Source: Sphingomonas bacterium (GTDB taxonomy: Bacteria > Pseudomonadota > Alphaproteobacteria > Sphingomonadales > Sphingomonadaceae). From it: a stretch of DNA of 33,055 nucleotides. Both the position numbers and the translations under genes were made by a program. Positions 13,826-22,950 of the stretch are shown here, piece by piece (positions within the stretch are counted from its first letter, which is position 1; each line of letters opens with the position of its first letter). The stretch lies in assembly GCF_028292965.1 (NCBI RefSeq), contig NZ_JAQGLG010000008.1:1-33055 (forward strand), written 5' to 3'. Under the pieces are notes generated by a model. That model was not told where the DNA came from. It did not search any database and saw nothing but the letters and a program-made list of their open reading frames with translations.

Positions 13826-15643
13826 TCACCACCCCATCGCGGCGAGGAGCGGAGAGCCGCCCTTTTCCGCTTCGCTCGCCGCGCCGCGGAACAGCGCGAA
13901 CATCTCGCGGCCCATGCCTGTCGCGGGCGGCGGCGCTTCGGCGAAGGGGCGGGCGGCCCATTCGGCGGCATCGACCAGCGCGTCGAGCGTCCCGGCCTCG
14001 GCATCGAGCCGGACGATATCGCCGTCGCGGGCCTTGCCCAGCGGCCCGCCGCCAAGCGCCTCGGGGCTGGAATGGATCGCGCACGGCACCTTGCCGCTCG
14101 CCCCCGACATACGGCCGTCGGTGACCAGCGCGACGCGAAAGCCCCGGTTCTGCAGCACGCCGAGCGGCGGTGTTAGCTTGTGCAGCTCAGGCATGCCATT
14201 GGCGCGCGGCCCCTGGAAACGCACCACGACCACGACATCGCGATCGAGTTCGCCCGCCTTGAACGCGGCCTGCACATCGAGCTGATCGTGGAACACCCGC
14301 GCCGGTGCCTCGATCACCCAGCGATCACGCTCGACCGCCGAAACCTTGATGCAGGCGCGGCCGAGATTGCCGGCGAGGATACGAAAGCCACCTTCCGGCG
14401 CGAATGGCGTGACGGCGGGGCGCAGGATCGTGTCGTCGCCGCTCTCGCCGGGGTCCTGCCAGACGAGTGTCTCACCGTCGACTATCGGACGCTTGCCGTA
14501 ATCGGTCATGTCGCCGCCACCGACCGTCAGCAGGTCGCGATGGAGCAGGCCGGCGTCGAGCAGCTCGCGGATGACATAGGGCATGCCGCCGGCATCCTCG
14601 AAGCCGTTCACGTCCGCCGCACCATTGGGATAGACCCGTGCGATCAGCGGCACCGCGCGCGACAGCCGGTCGACGTCGTCCCAGTCGATCAGGATACCGG
14701 CTGCTGCGGCGATGGCGGGCAGATGGATCAGATGGTTGGTCGAACCGCCCGTCGCGAGCAGCCCGATCGCCGCGTTGACGACCGCCTTCTCGTCGACGCA
14801 CAGCCCGAGCGGACGGTAATTGTCGCCATCCCAGCCGATCTTCGCCAGCCGGTGGACCGCGGCGCGGCTCAGTTCCTGGCGCAGCTTGGTGCCGGGATTG
14901 GCGAAGGCGGCGCCGGGGATGTGCAGGCCCATCACCTCCATCATCATCTGGTTGGAATTGGCCGTGCCGTAAAAGGTGCAGGTGCCCTTGGAGTGATAGG
15001 CGCCGATCTCGGCCTCGAGCAGCGCGTCGCGGCCGACCTTGCCTTCGGCGAACGCCTCGCGAACCGCGGCCTTCTCCTTGTTGGGCGTACCCGTGCGCAT
15101 CGGCCCGCCTGGTACCAGCACCATCGGCAAATGGCCGAAGCGCAGCGCGCCCATCAGCAGCCCCGGCACGATCTTGTCGCAGATGCCGAGCAGCGCGGCG
15201 CCTTCGAACATGCCGTGGCTCAGCGCCACCGCGGTCGACAGCGCGATAGTGTCGCGACTGAACAGCGACAGCTCCATGCCGGCATAACCCTGCGTCACGC
15301 CATCACACATCGCCGGCACGCCGCCCGCGACCTGCGCCGTGGCGCCGGCCTCGCGCGCCCAGACCTTCATCTGTTCGGGGTAGCGGTAATAGACGGCATG
15401 CGCCGACAGCATGTCGTTATAGGCGCTGACGATGCCGATGTTCATCGCCTTGCCGGTCTTCATCGCGTCGCGATCCTCCTCCGTCCCGGCATAGCCGTGC
15501 GCGAGGTTGGCGCAGCCCAGTGCCGGCCGCGCGACATGGCTGTCCCGCTCGCGCCTGATCAGCGCAAGATAGGCCTCGCGCGTCGGTCGCGAACGCTCGA
15601 TCACCCGATCGGTGACCGCCGAGATTTCGGGATGCAGGCTCAC
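13826..15643 (-). CDS. edd: 6-phosphogluconate dehydratase
   Basis: 605 residues, the normal Edd length. It belongs to the IlvD/Edd family of [4Fe-4S] dehydratases: cluster cysteines are in AMCDGVTQG and GICDKIVPG, and the family motifs KAMNIGIVSAYNDMLSAH, GTCTFYGTANSNQM and TDGRMSGASGKVPCAIH are clear. It removes water from 6-phosphogluconate to give KDPG. Its start overlaps the pgl stop as ATGA, and glk follows after 2 bp, so the whole operon is tightly coupled. IlvD is excluded by the Edd-specific GTEEDRDAMKTGKAMNIG region and the context. Confidence 0.97.
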   Translation of the reverse strand: MSLHPEISAVTDRVIERSRPTREAYLALIRRERDSHVARPALGCANLAHGYAGTEEDRDAMKTGKAMNIGIVSAYNDMLSAHAVYYRYPEQMKVWAREAGATAQVAGGVPAMCDGVTQGYAGMELSLFSRDTIALSTAVALSHGMFEGAALLGICDKIVPGLLMGALRFGHLPMVLVPGGPMRTGTPNKEKAAVREAFAEGKVGRDALLEAEIGAYHSKGTCTFYGTANSNQMMMEVMGLHIPGAAFANPGTKLRQELSRAAVHRLAKIGWDGDNYRPLGLCVDEKAVVNAAIGLLATGGSTNHLIHLPAIAAAAGILIDWDDVDRLSRAVPLIARVYPNGAADVNGFEDAGGMPYVIRELLDAGLLHRDLLTVGGGDMTDYGKRPIVDGETLVWQDPGESGDDTILRPAVTPFAPEGGFRILAGNLGRACIKVSAVERDRWVIEAPARVFHDQLDVQAAFKAGELDRDVVVVVRFQGPRANGMPELHKLTPPLGVLQNRGFRVALVTDGRMSGASGKVPCAIHSSPEALGGGPLGKARDGDIVRLDAEAGTLDALVDAAEWAARPFAEAPPPATGMGREMFALFRGAASEAEKGGSPLLAAMGW

Positions 15644-16353
15644 GGCGCCCAGTGGATATCGACCGGCAGCTCGGCGTCAGCGAGAACCCGCCCAATCGGA
15701 TAGGCCGATGACGGGCCCTGCTTGATCGCCTGTTCGATGACCTTCTTCTTGGCGTCACCGGTCACCGCGATGATCAGCGCACGGGCGGACACGATTGCCG
15801 CGCGCGACAGCGACACGCGCGCCACCGGCGCCTCGGCCGGCAAAGGCTCGGGCATAACGCCCAGCGCACGACGCTCGTTCGGGCCGCTCAGCGCCTCGTC
15901 GAAATCGGGGCCCGGGAAGATCGAGGCGGTATGGCCATCCGCACCCACACCGAGCAGACACAGATCGAGCGGCCAGTGCAGATCCTGCATCAGCGCATCG
16001 GCCGAGCGCCCGGCCGCCTTGTAGTCGGCGGTCGCGGTCGGCACGATCGGCATGACCCGCGCGCCCTTGGGGAGGAAGGTCTTGGCGATCATCGTCACGT
16101 TGCTCAGCGGATCGCCGAGCGGCACGATGCGCTCGTCGCTCGGCACGATCGTGACGCGTTTCCAGTCGAGCTTGGTCTGCGCGAGCTTGGCGTAGATCGG
16201 GATCGGCGTCTTGCCGCCCGACAACGCCATGACGCAGCCGCCACGCGCATCGATCGCACTCTCGATGATGAAGGCGATGTCGCCGGCGACGGCGTCGGCC
16301 ATCTCCTCGGCGTCGTCATATTCCCACCATTCGATTTCTTCGTTGTCGCTCAT
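15640..16353 (-). CDS. pgl: 6-phosphogluconolactonase
   Basis: 237 residues starting MSDNEEIEWWEYDDAEEMA. Recognisable family motifs are ALSGGKTPIPIYAKL, TIVPSDERIVPLGDPLSN (DER active-site region) and LLGVGADGHTASIFPG (catalytic His). It hydrolyses 6-phosphogluconolactone made by Zwf. AAAGGAG precedes the start. It is separated from zwf by a 38-bp gap containing a perfect 7-bp hairpin and overlaps edd by 4 bp. Confidence 0.95.
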   Translation of the reverse strand: MSDNEEIEWWEYDDAEEMADAVAGDIAFIIESAIDARGGCVMALSGGKTPIPIYAKLAQTKLDWKRVTIVPSDERIVPLGDPLSNVTMIAKTFLPKGARVMPIVPTATADYKAAGRSADALMQDLHWPLDLCLLGVGADGHTASIFPGPDFDEALSGPNERRALGVMPEPLPAEAPVARVSLSRAAIVSARALIIAVTGDAKKKVIEQAIKQGPSSAYPIGRVLADAELPVDIHWAP

Positions 16354-16366
16354 GCTAACTCCTTTG

Positions 16367-16387
16367 CCTTCTCAGAACGCGAGAAGG
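16367..16387 (-). promoter_or_regulatory. Intercistronic hairpin between zwf and pgl
   Basis: CCTTCTC (16367-16373) and GAGAAGG (16381-16387) form a perfect 7-bp stem with a 7-nt loop in the only gap of the zwf-pgl-edd-glk-eda operon longer than a few bases. There is no U-tract, so it is more likely an mRNA stability or processing element than a terminator. Confidence 0.45.
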
Positions 16388-16391
16388 TCGA

Positions 16392-17852
16392 TCAATCGTC
16401 CTGCCAGGTCACGCCGTCGCGCTCGGTCAGCGCAATCGCGGCTGACGGGCCCCAGGTGCCCGAGGCATAGCTTTTGGGCTTCATGTCGTTGGCGGTCCAG
16501 CCGGCGCGGATCGCGTCGACCCATTCCCACTGCGCCTCGACCTCGTCGCGCCGCACGAACAGCGTCTGGTCGCCCTCGATAAGGTCGAGCAGCAGCCGCT
16601 CATAGGCGATGCGGCGGCGCGTGCCGGCAAACTCGGAGTCGAGGCTGAGGTTCAAAGGCACCTCACGCAGGCGGATGCCGTCGCGGTCGAGGCCGGGTTC
16701 CTTGGCCATCACCAGCAGCTGGATATACTCCTCGGGCTGAAGCCGGATGACCAGCATGTTGGGCTGGAGCAACCCGCCCTTGCTCGCAAACATCGAGTGC
16801 GGCACCGCCTTGAACTGGATGGCAATCTCGCTGCGCCGCACCGCCATGCGCTTGCCGGTGCGCAGGTAGAAGGGCACGCCCTGCCAGCGCCAATTGTCGA
16901 CATGGGCCTTGATCGCGACGAAGGTTTCGGTGGTCGAAGGCTTTCCCAACTCGTCGACATAGGATTTGACGATCTCGCCGCCCGACGCGCCCGATCCATA
17001 TTGCCCGGTAACGGTGACGTGCGGCGCCTCGCTCGGCGCGATGTGACGCAGCGAGCGGAACACCTTGGCCTTCTCGTCGCGGATCGCGGTGCCGTCGAAG
17101 CGGGCAGGGGGCTCCATTGCGACCAGCGCCAGCAGCTGGAGCATGTGGTTGGCGACCATGTCGCGCAGCGCGCCGGCGGTGTCGTAATAACCTGCGCGCT
17201 CTTCCAGTCCGACCGTCTCGGCGATGGTGATCTGGACGTTGTCGATGCCTTGCGCGTTCCACACCGGCTCGAAGAAGCTATTGCCGAAACGCAGCGCGAG
17301 GATGTTCTGCACCGTCTCCTTGCCGAGATAATGGTCGATGCGGAAGGTGCGGTCCTCGGGGAACGCCGACGCCACCGTGTCGTTAATCTCACGACTCGAG
17401 GCGAGGTCATAGCCCAGTGGCTTCTCCAGCCCGATACGCACCGTCGGCCCGGTCAGGCCGGCCGATTCGAGGCCGCGAATGACCGGCTCGAACAAAGATG
17501 GCGCGGTCGACAGGAAGATGGCGAGGCCGCCCGACACGTCGCCGACCTTCTTCGCCAGATCCTTGTAATGCGCCAGATCGTTGGCATCGAGCGCCTGATA
17601 CTGGAGCCGCGGCAGGAAGGTCTTGATCGCGCTCTCGTCTTTGCGGTCCTCGGGCAGGAACTCGTCCAGCGCCTTCTTGGCGAAGCTGCGATAGGCCGCG
17701 TCGCTGTTCTCCGAACGCGCCGTGCCGGTGATCGTCAGCCCCTCGGGAAGCAGACCGTCGGCGTGCAACCCGTAAAGCGACGGCAGCAGCATGCGCTGCG
17801 CGAGATCGCCGGTTGCGCCGAACAGCAGCAGCTTGCCCACCGGATTGCGCAT
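16392..17852 (-). CDS. zwf: Glucose-6-phosphate 1-dehydrogenase
   Basis: 486 residues, typical length. The NADP Rossmann motif is GATGDLAQRMLLPSL near the N-terminus. The substrate-binding signature is RIDHYLGKETVQN, with the catalytic His nearby, and the coenzyme/substrate lysine is in GLEKPLG. Zwf oxidises glucose 6-phosphate to 6-phosphogluconolactone and is the first gene of the Entner-Doudoroff operon. AGGAAG precedes the ATG. Upstream, a GC-rich palindrome (GTCGCC-GG-GGCGAC at 17876-17889) lies in the leader. Confidence 0.97.
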   Translation of the reverse strand: MRNPVGKLLLFGATGDLAQRMLLPSLYGLHADGLLPEGLTITGTARSENSDAAYRSFAKKALDEFLPEDRKDESAIKTFLPRLQYQALDANDLAHYKDLAKKVGDVSGGLAIFLSTAPSLFEPVIRGLESAGLTGPTVRIGLEKPLGYDLASSREINDTVASAFPEDRTFRIDHYLGKETVQNILALRFGNSFFEPVWNAQGIDNVQITIAETVGLEERAGYYDTAGALRDMVANHMLQLLALVAMEPPARFDGTAIRDEKAKVFRSLRHIAPSEAPHVTVTGQYGSGASGGEIVKSYVDELGKPSTTETFVAIKAHVDNWRWQGVPFYLRTGKRMAVRRSEIAIQFKAVPHSMFASKGGLLQPNMLVIRLQPEEYIQLLVMAKEPGLDRDGIRLREVPLNLSLDSEFAGTRRRIAYERLLLDLIEGDQTLFVRRDEVEAQWEWVDAIRAGWTANDMKPKSYASGTWGPSAAIALTERDGVTWQDD

Positions 17853-17875
17853 CGTTCTTCCTATCTCACTGGCTC

Positions 17876-17889
17876 GTCGCCGGGGCGAC
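17876..17889. promoter_or_regulatory. Palindrome in the zwf leader
   Basis: GTCGCC-GG-GGCGAC is a perfect 6-bp inverted repeat 24 bp upstream of the zwf ATG. A second small stem (GCCGC at 17897-17901, GCGGC at 17908-17912) follows argC and may help end argC transcription. Either could be an operator for the sugar-catabolic operon; nothing more specific can be said. Confidence 0.3.
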
Positions 17890-17938
17890 TAACAGAGCCG
17901 CCACGGTGCGGCCATGCGAATATGTCGTTGGTCGATTG

Positions 17939-18868
17939 CTAAAGCGTCAGCCCGGCAACCGGATCCAGCCCGGCCATGATGTTGAGGTTCTGCACCGCCG
18001 CGCCGGCGGCACCCTTGCCGAGATTGTCGAGCGTGGCGATCAGCCGCGCCTGGCCGGTCTCGGTGTTGCCACAAACCCTCAGCGTCAGCCGGTCGGTCTC
18101 CGCGTCGGCCTCGATCGCGATCGTGTCGCCATCTGGCTCGACCACGCGAACGATCGGCGAATCCTTGTACGCGTCACGCAACGCCGCCTCGCACGCCGCC
18201 AGCGTCGGCCGACGGACGAACTGGGGCAGCGGCAGCGGCACCTCGACGATCATCCCGCGATAGGTGTTGGCGACCGAGGGCATGAAGATCGGCGCATGTT
18301 CGACGCGCGCATGCTTCTGCATCTCGGCGACATGCTTGTGGGCGAGGCCAAGCGCATAGACCCGCGCCGCCGGGGGCGGGTTGGGGCCCTGGAACTCGGC
18401 GATCATGCTTTTGCCGCCGCCCGAATAACCCGAAATGGCGTTGACGGCGAAGGTCCAGTCGACCGGCACCAGCCCGGCGCGGATCAGCGGCCGGACCAGC
18501 GCGAGGAAACCGGTCGGGTAGCAGCCGGGATTCGAAACCCGCATCGCCTCGGCGATCGCCGCCTGCTGGCCTGGTTCGAGCTCCGGAAAGCCATAGGTCC
18601 AGCCATCGGCGACTCGGTGCGCGGTCGAGGCGTCGATCACACGCGTGCGATCATTGTCGATCAGCGCCACCGCTTCGCGCGCCGCATCGTCGGGCAGGCA
18701 GAGGATGACGAAGTCCGCGGCATTGAGCGCCTCGGCGCGCGCCTTGGCGCTCTTGCGCTTGGCGTCGGGCAGTTCGATCAGGGTGATCTCGCCGCGACCC
18801 GCAAGCCGTTCGCGAATCTCAAGGCCCGTGGTGCCGGCGGCGCCATCGATGAAGACGTTGATGGTCAT
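17939..18868 (-). CDS. argC: N-acetyl-gamma-glutamyl-phosphate reductase (short type)
   Basis: 309 residues, the length of the shorter type-2 ArgC. It begins MTINVFIDGAAGTTGLEIRERL with the NADPH-binding glycine loop, and has the catalytic Cys in VSNPGCYPTGFLALV. HKHVAEMQKH and GMIVEVPLPL are further family segments. It reduces N-acetylglutamyl 5-phosphate to the semialdehyde in arginine synthesis. Its ATG overlaps the stop of the SH3-domain gene as ATGA, so translation is coupled; the functional reason for that link is unclear. Confidence 0.95.
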   Translation of the reverse strand: MTINVFIDGAAGTTGLEIRERLAGRGEITLIELPDAKRKSAKARAEALNAADFVILCLPDDAAREAVALIDNDRTRVIDASTAHRVADGWTYGFPELEPGQQAAIAEAMRVSNPGCYPTGFLALVRPLIRAGLVPVDWTFAVNAISGYSGGGKSMIAEFQGPNPPPAARVYALGLAHKHVAEMQKHARVEHAPIFMPSVANTYRGMIVEVPLPLPQFVRRPTLAACEAALRDAYKDSPIVRVVEPDGDTIAIEADAETDRLTLRVCGNTETGQARLIATLDNLGKGAAGAAVQNLNIMAGLDPVAGLTL

Positions 18869-19146
18869 GCGTTTGCCAATGCGTCGGCGTCGACATAGCC
18901 GACCAGGTCGAGCCGCGGCGCCTTGCCCCAGGCATTGCCGCCGGCCAGTTCGAGCGTTTCGAAGCTGTCGCCCTCGCCAAGCGAGCCGATCACCTCATCG
19001 TCATGCGCCGGGCCGGCACGCATGATCACCTCGCGCAGCGCGACCATGGCACGCGGGGCGGCGTAATGCGGCGCGAACACGCGCTCGGCGAGGCGGATAT
19101 CGGCCAGGTCGCGGCGCACGGCATTGGTGCGCGGGTCGAGCGTCAC
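18865..19146 (-). CDS. SH3-domain protein resembling the N-terminus of NlpC/P60 hydrolases
   Basis: About 93 residues if it starts at the GTG on 19144-19146; the exact start is uncertain. The sequence VTLDPRTNAVRRDLADIRLAERVFAPHYAAP resembles the N-terminal segment of alphaproteobacterial NlpC/P60 (C40) cell-wall peptidases, and REVIMRAGPAHDDEVIGSLGEGDSFETLE with a final VGYVDADAL looks like one bacterial SH3 unit. The Cys/His catalytic domain that normally follows is absent: the frame ends in a TGA overlapping the argC start. It is either a truncated peptidase or a stand-alone SH3 protein. It lies 25 bp after marR. Confidence 0.6.
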   Translation of the reverse strand: MTLDPRTNAVRRDLADIRLAERVFAPHYAAPRAMVALREVIMRAGPAHDDEVIGSLGEGDSFETLELAGGNAWGKAPRLDLVGYVDADALANA

Positions 19147-19171
19147 CGAACGGCCGAGGAGCGCGAAGCTC

Positions 19172-19528
19172 CTACGCGGTCGCGCGCCGGGCGACTGGCT
19201 GCTCGGCGCCGCCGATGAATTGTCCGAATTCCGCAAGAAAATCTGCCCCTTCCGCCGTGCGCGCAACGAAGATGTTGCGTTTGTCCGTTTCGTCGCGCTG
19301 GCGGCGCAGATAGCCCAGCGCACCGAGCCTGTTCAAGGCGCGTGTCACGACAGGCTTCGAGACATTGAGAACATGGGCTAATCCTCGCACCGTGTGCGGC
19401 CCCGGGGTGAGATAGACGAACAGGAGCAGGCCCATCTGGCGATTGGTCAGGTCGGGCTGGCCCGAGCGGACATAATCCACCAGCGCCTGCATCCAGTTGG
19501 TCAAGGATCGATCGAAAAGATGGGCCAC
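19172..19528 (-). CDS. MarR-family transcriptional regulator
   Basis: 118 residues from a GTG at 19526-19528. A winged helix-turn-helix is visible: TVRGLAHVLNVSKPVVTRALNRLGALGYLRRQRDETDKRNIFV, in which SKPVVTRALNRL is the recognition helix and the DETDKRN turn is the wing. MarR proteins act as dimers and usually respond to small ligands or oxidants. The protein is at the short end for the family. It is first in marR-SH3-argC and divergent from secG. ATTGTCCAAC and two TTACA direct repeats just upstream could be its own operator. Confidence 0.88.
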   Translation of the reverse strand: MAHLFDRSLTNWMQALVDYVRSGQPDLTNRQMGLLLFVYLTPGPHTVRGLAHVLNVSKPVVTRALNRLGALGYLRRQRDETDKRNIFVARTAEGADFLAEFGQFIGGAEQPVARRATA

Positions 19529-19656
19529 TTACATTGTCCAACTCGTTACACAGCGCGGCGAAAATACACCGCGTCTGGAGCCAACAACGCGTTCGGAGCG
19601 CGGTGGTTTCAGGACGGATGCGAAATGTTGTGGGAAATCCGCGGATCGCGTGGCGG

Positions 19657-19685
19657 TTGATCGAAGAGGACACGTCGCCTATGTG
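19657..19685 (+). promoter_or_regulatory. Candidate secG promoter
   Basis: TTGATC (19657-19662) and TATGTG (19680-19685) are 17 bp apart, placing the transcription start about 27 nt before secG. Confidence 0.45.
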
Positions 19686-19718
19686 CCCGCCTTCGCCGTT
19701 CGGGATGACCATCTTTCC

Positions 19719-20102
19719 ATGTTCCAGTTTCTTCTTGTCGTTCACGCCATCGTCGCCTTCGTGCTGGTGGTCGTCATCCTGATGCAGCGCTCCGAGGGCG
19801 GCGGCCTGGGCATGGGCGGCAGCCCGTCGGGCCTGATGTCGGCACGCGGCGCGGCGGACTTCCTGACGCGCGCGACGACCATCCTGGCGACGCTGTTCGT
19901 GCTGCTCAGCATCGGCCTGGCAGTCTATGCGGCGGCCGGCCACAGCACCAAGATCGACGCGAGCGTGACGGCCAAGCCGCCGGTCGGCACCGCACCCGCG
20001 CCGCAGCAGGCACCGCTCCAGCCGGGCGCGGGTCCGTTCTCGGCAGGCGCCGCGAACGCGCTGGCGCCGGTCGGCAACAGTTCGGTGCCGCTGCAGCAAT
20101 AG
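19719..20102 (+). CDS. secG: Protein-export translocase subunit SecG
   Basis: 127 residues from ATG 19719; the longer open frame upstream has no support. Two membrane helices are visible: MFQFLLVVHAIVAFVLVVVIL and TRATTILATLFVLLSIGLAVYA. They are joined by the conserved loop QRSEGGGLGMGG, which is diagnostic for SecG. The C-terminus is a long Ala/Pro/Gln-rich periplasmic tail. SecG assists SecYE in moving proteins across the inner membrane. There is no strong Shine-Dalgarno. pyrG follows in the same direction, with a promoter candidate of its own. Confidence 0.95.
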   Translation: MFQFLLVVHAIVAFVLVVVILMQRSEGGGLGMGGSPSGLMSARGAADFLTRATTILATLFVLLSIGLAVYAAAGHSTKIDASVTAKPPVGTAPAPQQAPLQPGAGPFSAGAANALAPVGNSSVPLQQ

Positions 20103-20165
20103 CCGGCGAGCGCGGCGCCCGACGCCGCGTTTCGACATTCTTTGAAAATAATATGAGTCGCGCGC

Positions 20166-20194
20166 TTGCCGCGTGGCGCCCAGACACGTTAGGC
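20166..20194 (+). promoter_or_regulatory. Candidate pyrG promoter, very close to the start codon
   Basis: TTGCCG (20166-20171) and TTAGGC (20189-20194) are 17 bp apart and only 10 bp separates the -10 from the pyrG ATG, which would leave a leader of about 4 nt. An AT-rich TTGAAAATAATATG stretch lies further upstream (near 20142-20155) as an alternative promoter element. Confidence 0.4.
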
Positions 20195-20204
20195 GTTTCC
20201 TCCC

Positions 20205-21842
<1,638 letters not shown>

Positions 21843-21861
21843 GGCAGGCGCCAGGACAGCC

Positions 21862-21909
21862 GAAATTCCCTGCCATTTGGGTTTGGCAGGGAAATTGGCA
21901 GGGAATTTC
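21862..21909. terminator. pyrG 3' hairpin with two alternative pairing arms
   Basis: GAAATTCCCTGCCA (21862-21875) pairs perfectly with TGGCAGGGAATTTC (21896-21909), followed by ATTAAATTTTCG, so it can act as the pyrG terminator. A second partial partner, TGGCAGGGAAATT (21884-21896), sits inside the loop as a direct repeat. The AATTCCCTG/CAGGGAATT words resemble dispersed repeats of alphaproteobacteria. Up to 22038 nothing else is visible. Confidence 0.6.
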
Positions 21910-22038
21910 ATTAAATTTTCGTCGCAAGATCGACGTTGCCGTCCCGAGCCTGGCTGGCGGGCAAAGTCGGGGAGAGCGGTCGCAAGCATGCGGCGAGCTA
22001 TCGGCAATTCGCACGGTAATTGAATCAGGTCTCACTTG

Positions 22039-22174
22039 ATTCCTCCCCGGGACGGGGAAGGGGGACCGCGCGCTTCTTCAGCGCGTGGTGGAGGGGGATA
22101 TCCACAAGCGCACCGCTCGCAGCACGCCCCCTCCACCAGCTTCGCTGGTCCCCCTCCCCGTGCCGGGGAGGAAT
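22039..22174. repeat. Composite inverted repeat with ATTCCTCCCCGG ends
   Basis: The left arm 22039-22097 and right arm 22127-22174 are inverted copies (ATTCCTCCCCGG-ACGGGG-AGGGGGACC ... GGTGGAGGGGG). They differ by an inner hairpin: GCGCGCTTCTTCAGCGCGT on the left against AGCGAAGCT on the right, so both keep a stem of different sequence. It lies next to the hsp20 terminator. Similar GGAGGGGG...CCCCCTCC elements are common between genes in sphingomonads and Caulobacter relatives. Confidence 0.8.
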
Positions 22175-22180
22175 GAAGAA

Positions 22181-22206
22181 GGGCGCCCGGATCGCTCCGG
22201 ACGCCC
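22181..22206 (-). terminator. hsp20 terminator
   Basis: GGGCGCCCGGA and TCCGGACGCCC form a stem around TCGC, followed on the leftward transcript by TTCTTCATTCC. The core CGCCCGGAT-N-GCTCCGGACG also makes up the terminator at 3397-3424, so the hairpin is reused. Confidence 0.75.
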
Positions 22207-22232
22207 CATCATGCTTGCCGTGGCGAAGCGAC

Positions 22233-22703
22233 TTACGCCGCCTCTGCCTCCTTGCCGTCATCAACCGCGACCAGCGGTGCGCCGGTCTTGATCGCGATGG
22301 TCTTGGGCTTCATCGCCTCGGGTACTTCGCGGACCAGTTCAACGGTCAGCAGGCCGTCATTGAGCCGGGCATCGTCGACGCGGACGAAATCGGCCAGCTC
22401 GAAGCGACGCTCGAAGCTGCGATTGGCGATGCCGAGATGCAGGAAGGCGCCGTTGTCGGCGGCTTGATCGGACTTCTTGCCCCGCACCTGGAGCAGGTTC
22501 TGCTGCGCAGTGATCTCGATCTCGTCACGGGCGAAGCCGGCCACCGCGATGGTGATGCGGTAGCGGTCCTCGGCGAGGCGCTCGAGGTTGAAAGGCGGAT
22601 AATTGTCCACCGCCGACTGGCGCGCGCTGGTCTCGAGCATGTCGAACAGGCGGTCGAAGCCGATCGCGGAACGGCGGAAGGGGGTCAAATCGAACTGACG
22701 CAT
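22233..22703 (-). CDS. Small heat-shock protein (Hsp20/IbpA type)
   Basis: 156 residues from the ATG at 22701-22703, which lies 8 nt after AGGAGG; a TTG two codons earlier is less likely. It opens MRQFDLTPFRRSAIGFDRLFDML, a typical IbpA-like N-terminus. The alpha-crystallin domain runs from about residue 36 (NYPPFNLERLAEDRYRITIAVAGF) to LLTVELVREVPEAMKP, whose LTVELVR strand contributes to the beta-sandwich. A short acidic tail follows. These ATP-independent chaperones hold unfolding proteins for ClpB/DnaK. Monocistronic. Confidence 0.93.
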   Translation of the reverse strand: MRQFDLTPFRRSAIGFDRLFDMLETSARQSAVDNYPPFNLERLAEDRYRITIAVAGFARDEIEITAQQNLLQVRGKKSDQAADNGAFLHLGIANRSFERRFELADFVRVDDARLNDGLLTVELVREVPEAMKPKTIAIKTGAPLVAVDDGKEAEAA

Positions 22704-22797
22704 TTTCAAATCCTCCTAAAAGCGAGTTGGTCGTCAAATCGGCATCCACCGGGGTGCGATACCGTCATCTGCCCGGCCCAAACGGCACCGGACACCG

Positions 22798-22828
22798 CAA
22801 ATCTGGTGCGTTCCGTCGCCTGTTCAAG
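22798..22828 (-). promoter_or_regulatory. Candidate RpoH (heat-shock) promoter of hsp20
   Basis: On the minus strand, CTTGAA (complement of 22823-22828) is followed after 16 bp by CCAGATTTG, which partly matches the alphaproteobacterial sigma-32 -10 pattern. It would give a leader of about 85 nt. The -10 is imperfect. Confidence 0.35.
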
Positions 22829-22950
22829 AGGAAAAATGGCGGAAAAGCGTTAACCTAAAGCTGGCCTTGCAGGGGCACAAGATTGGCAGGGCTTATTATC
22901 CCAGTAAATTAGGGGAGATTAGGAGCGAATCGATAAGGGGACTATTCGAG

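Noticed and set aside
14180..15703. A 507-codon rightward open frame opposite edd
   Set aside because: It is the complementary-strand shadow of edd, whose own motifs are clear.
18865..19323. Longer version of the SH3 gene reaching into marR
   Set aside because: The extra N-terminal part is low-complexity Arg/Ser sequence in another frame of marR.
19497..19718. 74-codon N-terminal extension of SecG
   Set aside because: It overlaps the marR start and the promoter region; SecG normally begins at the MFQ methionine.
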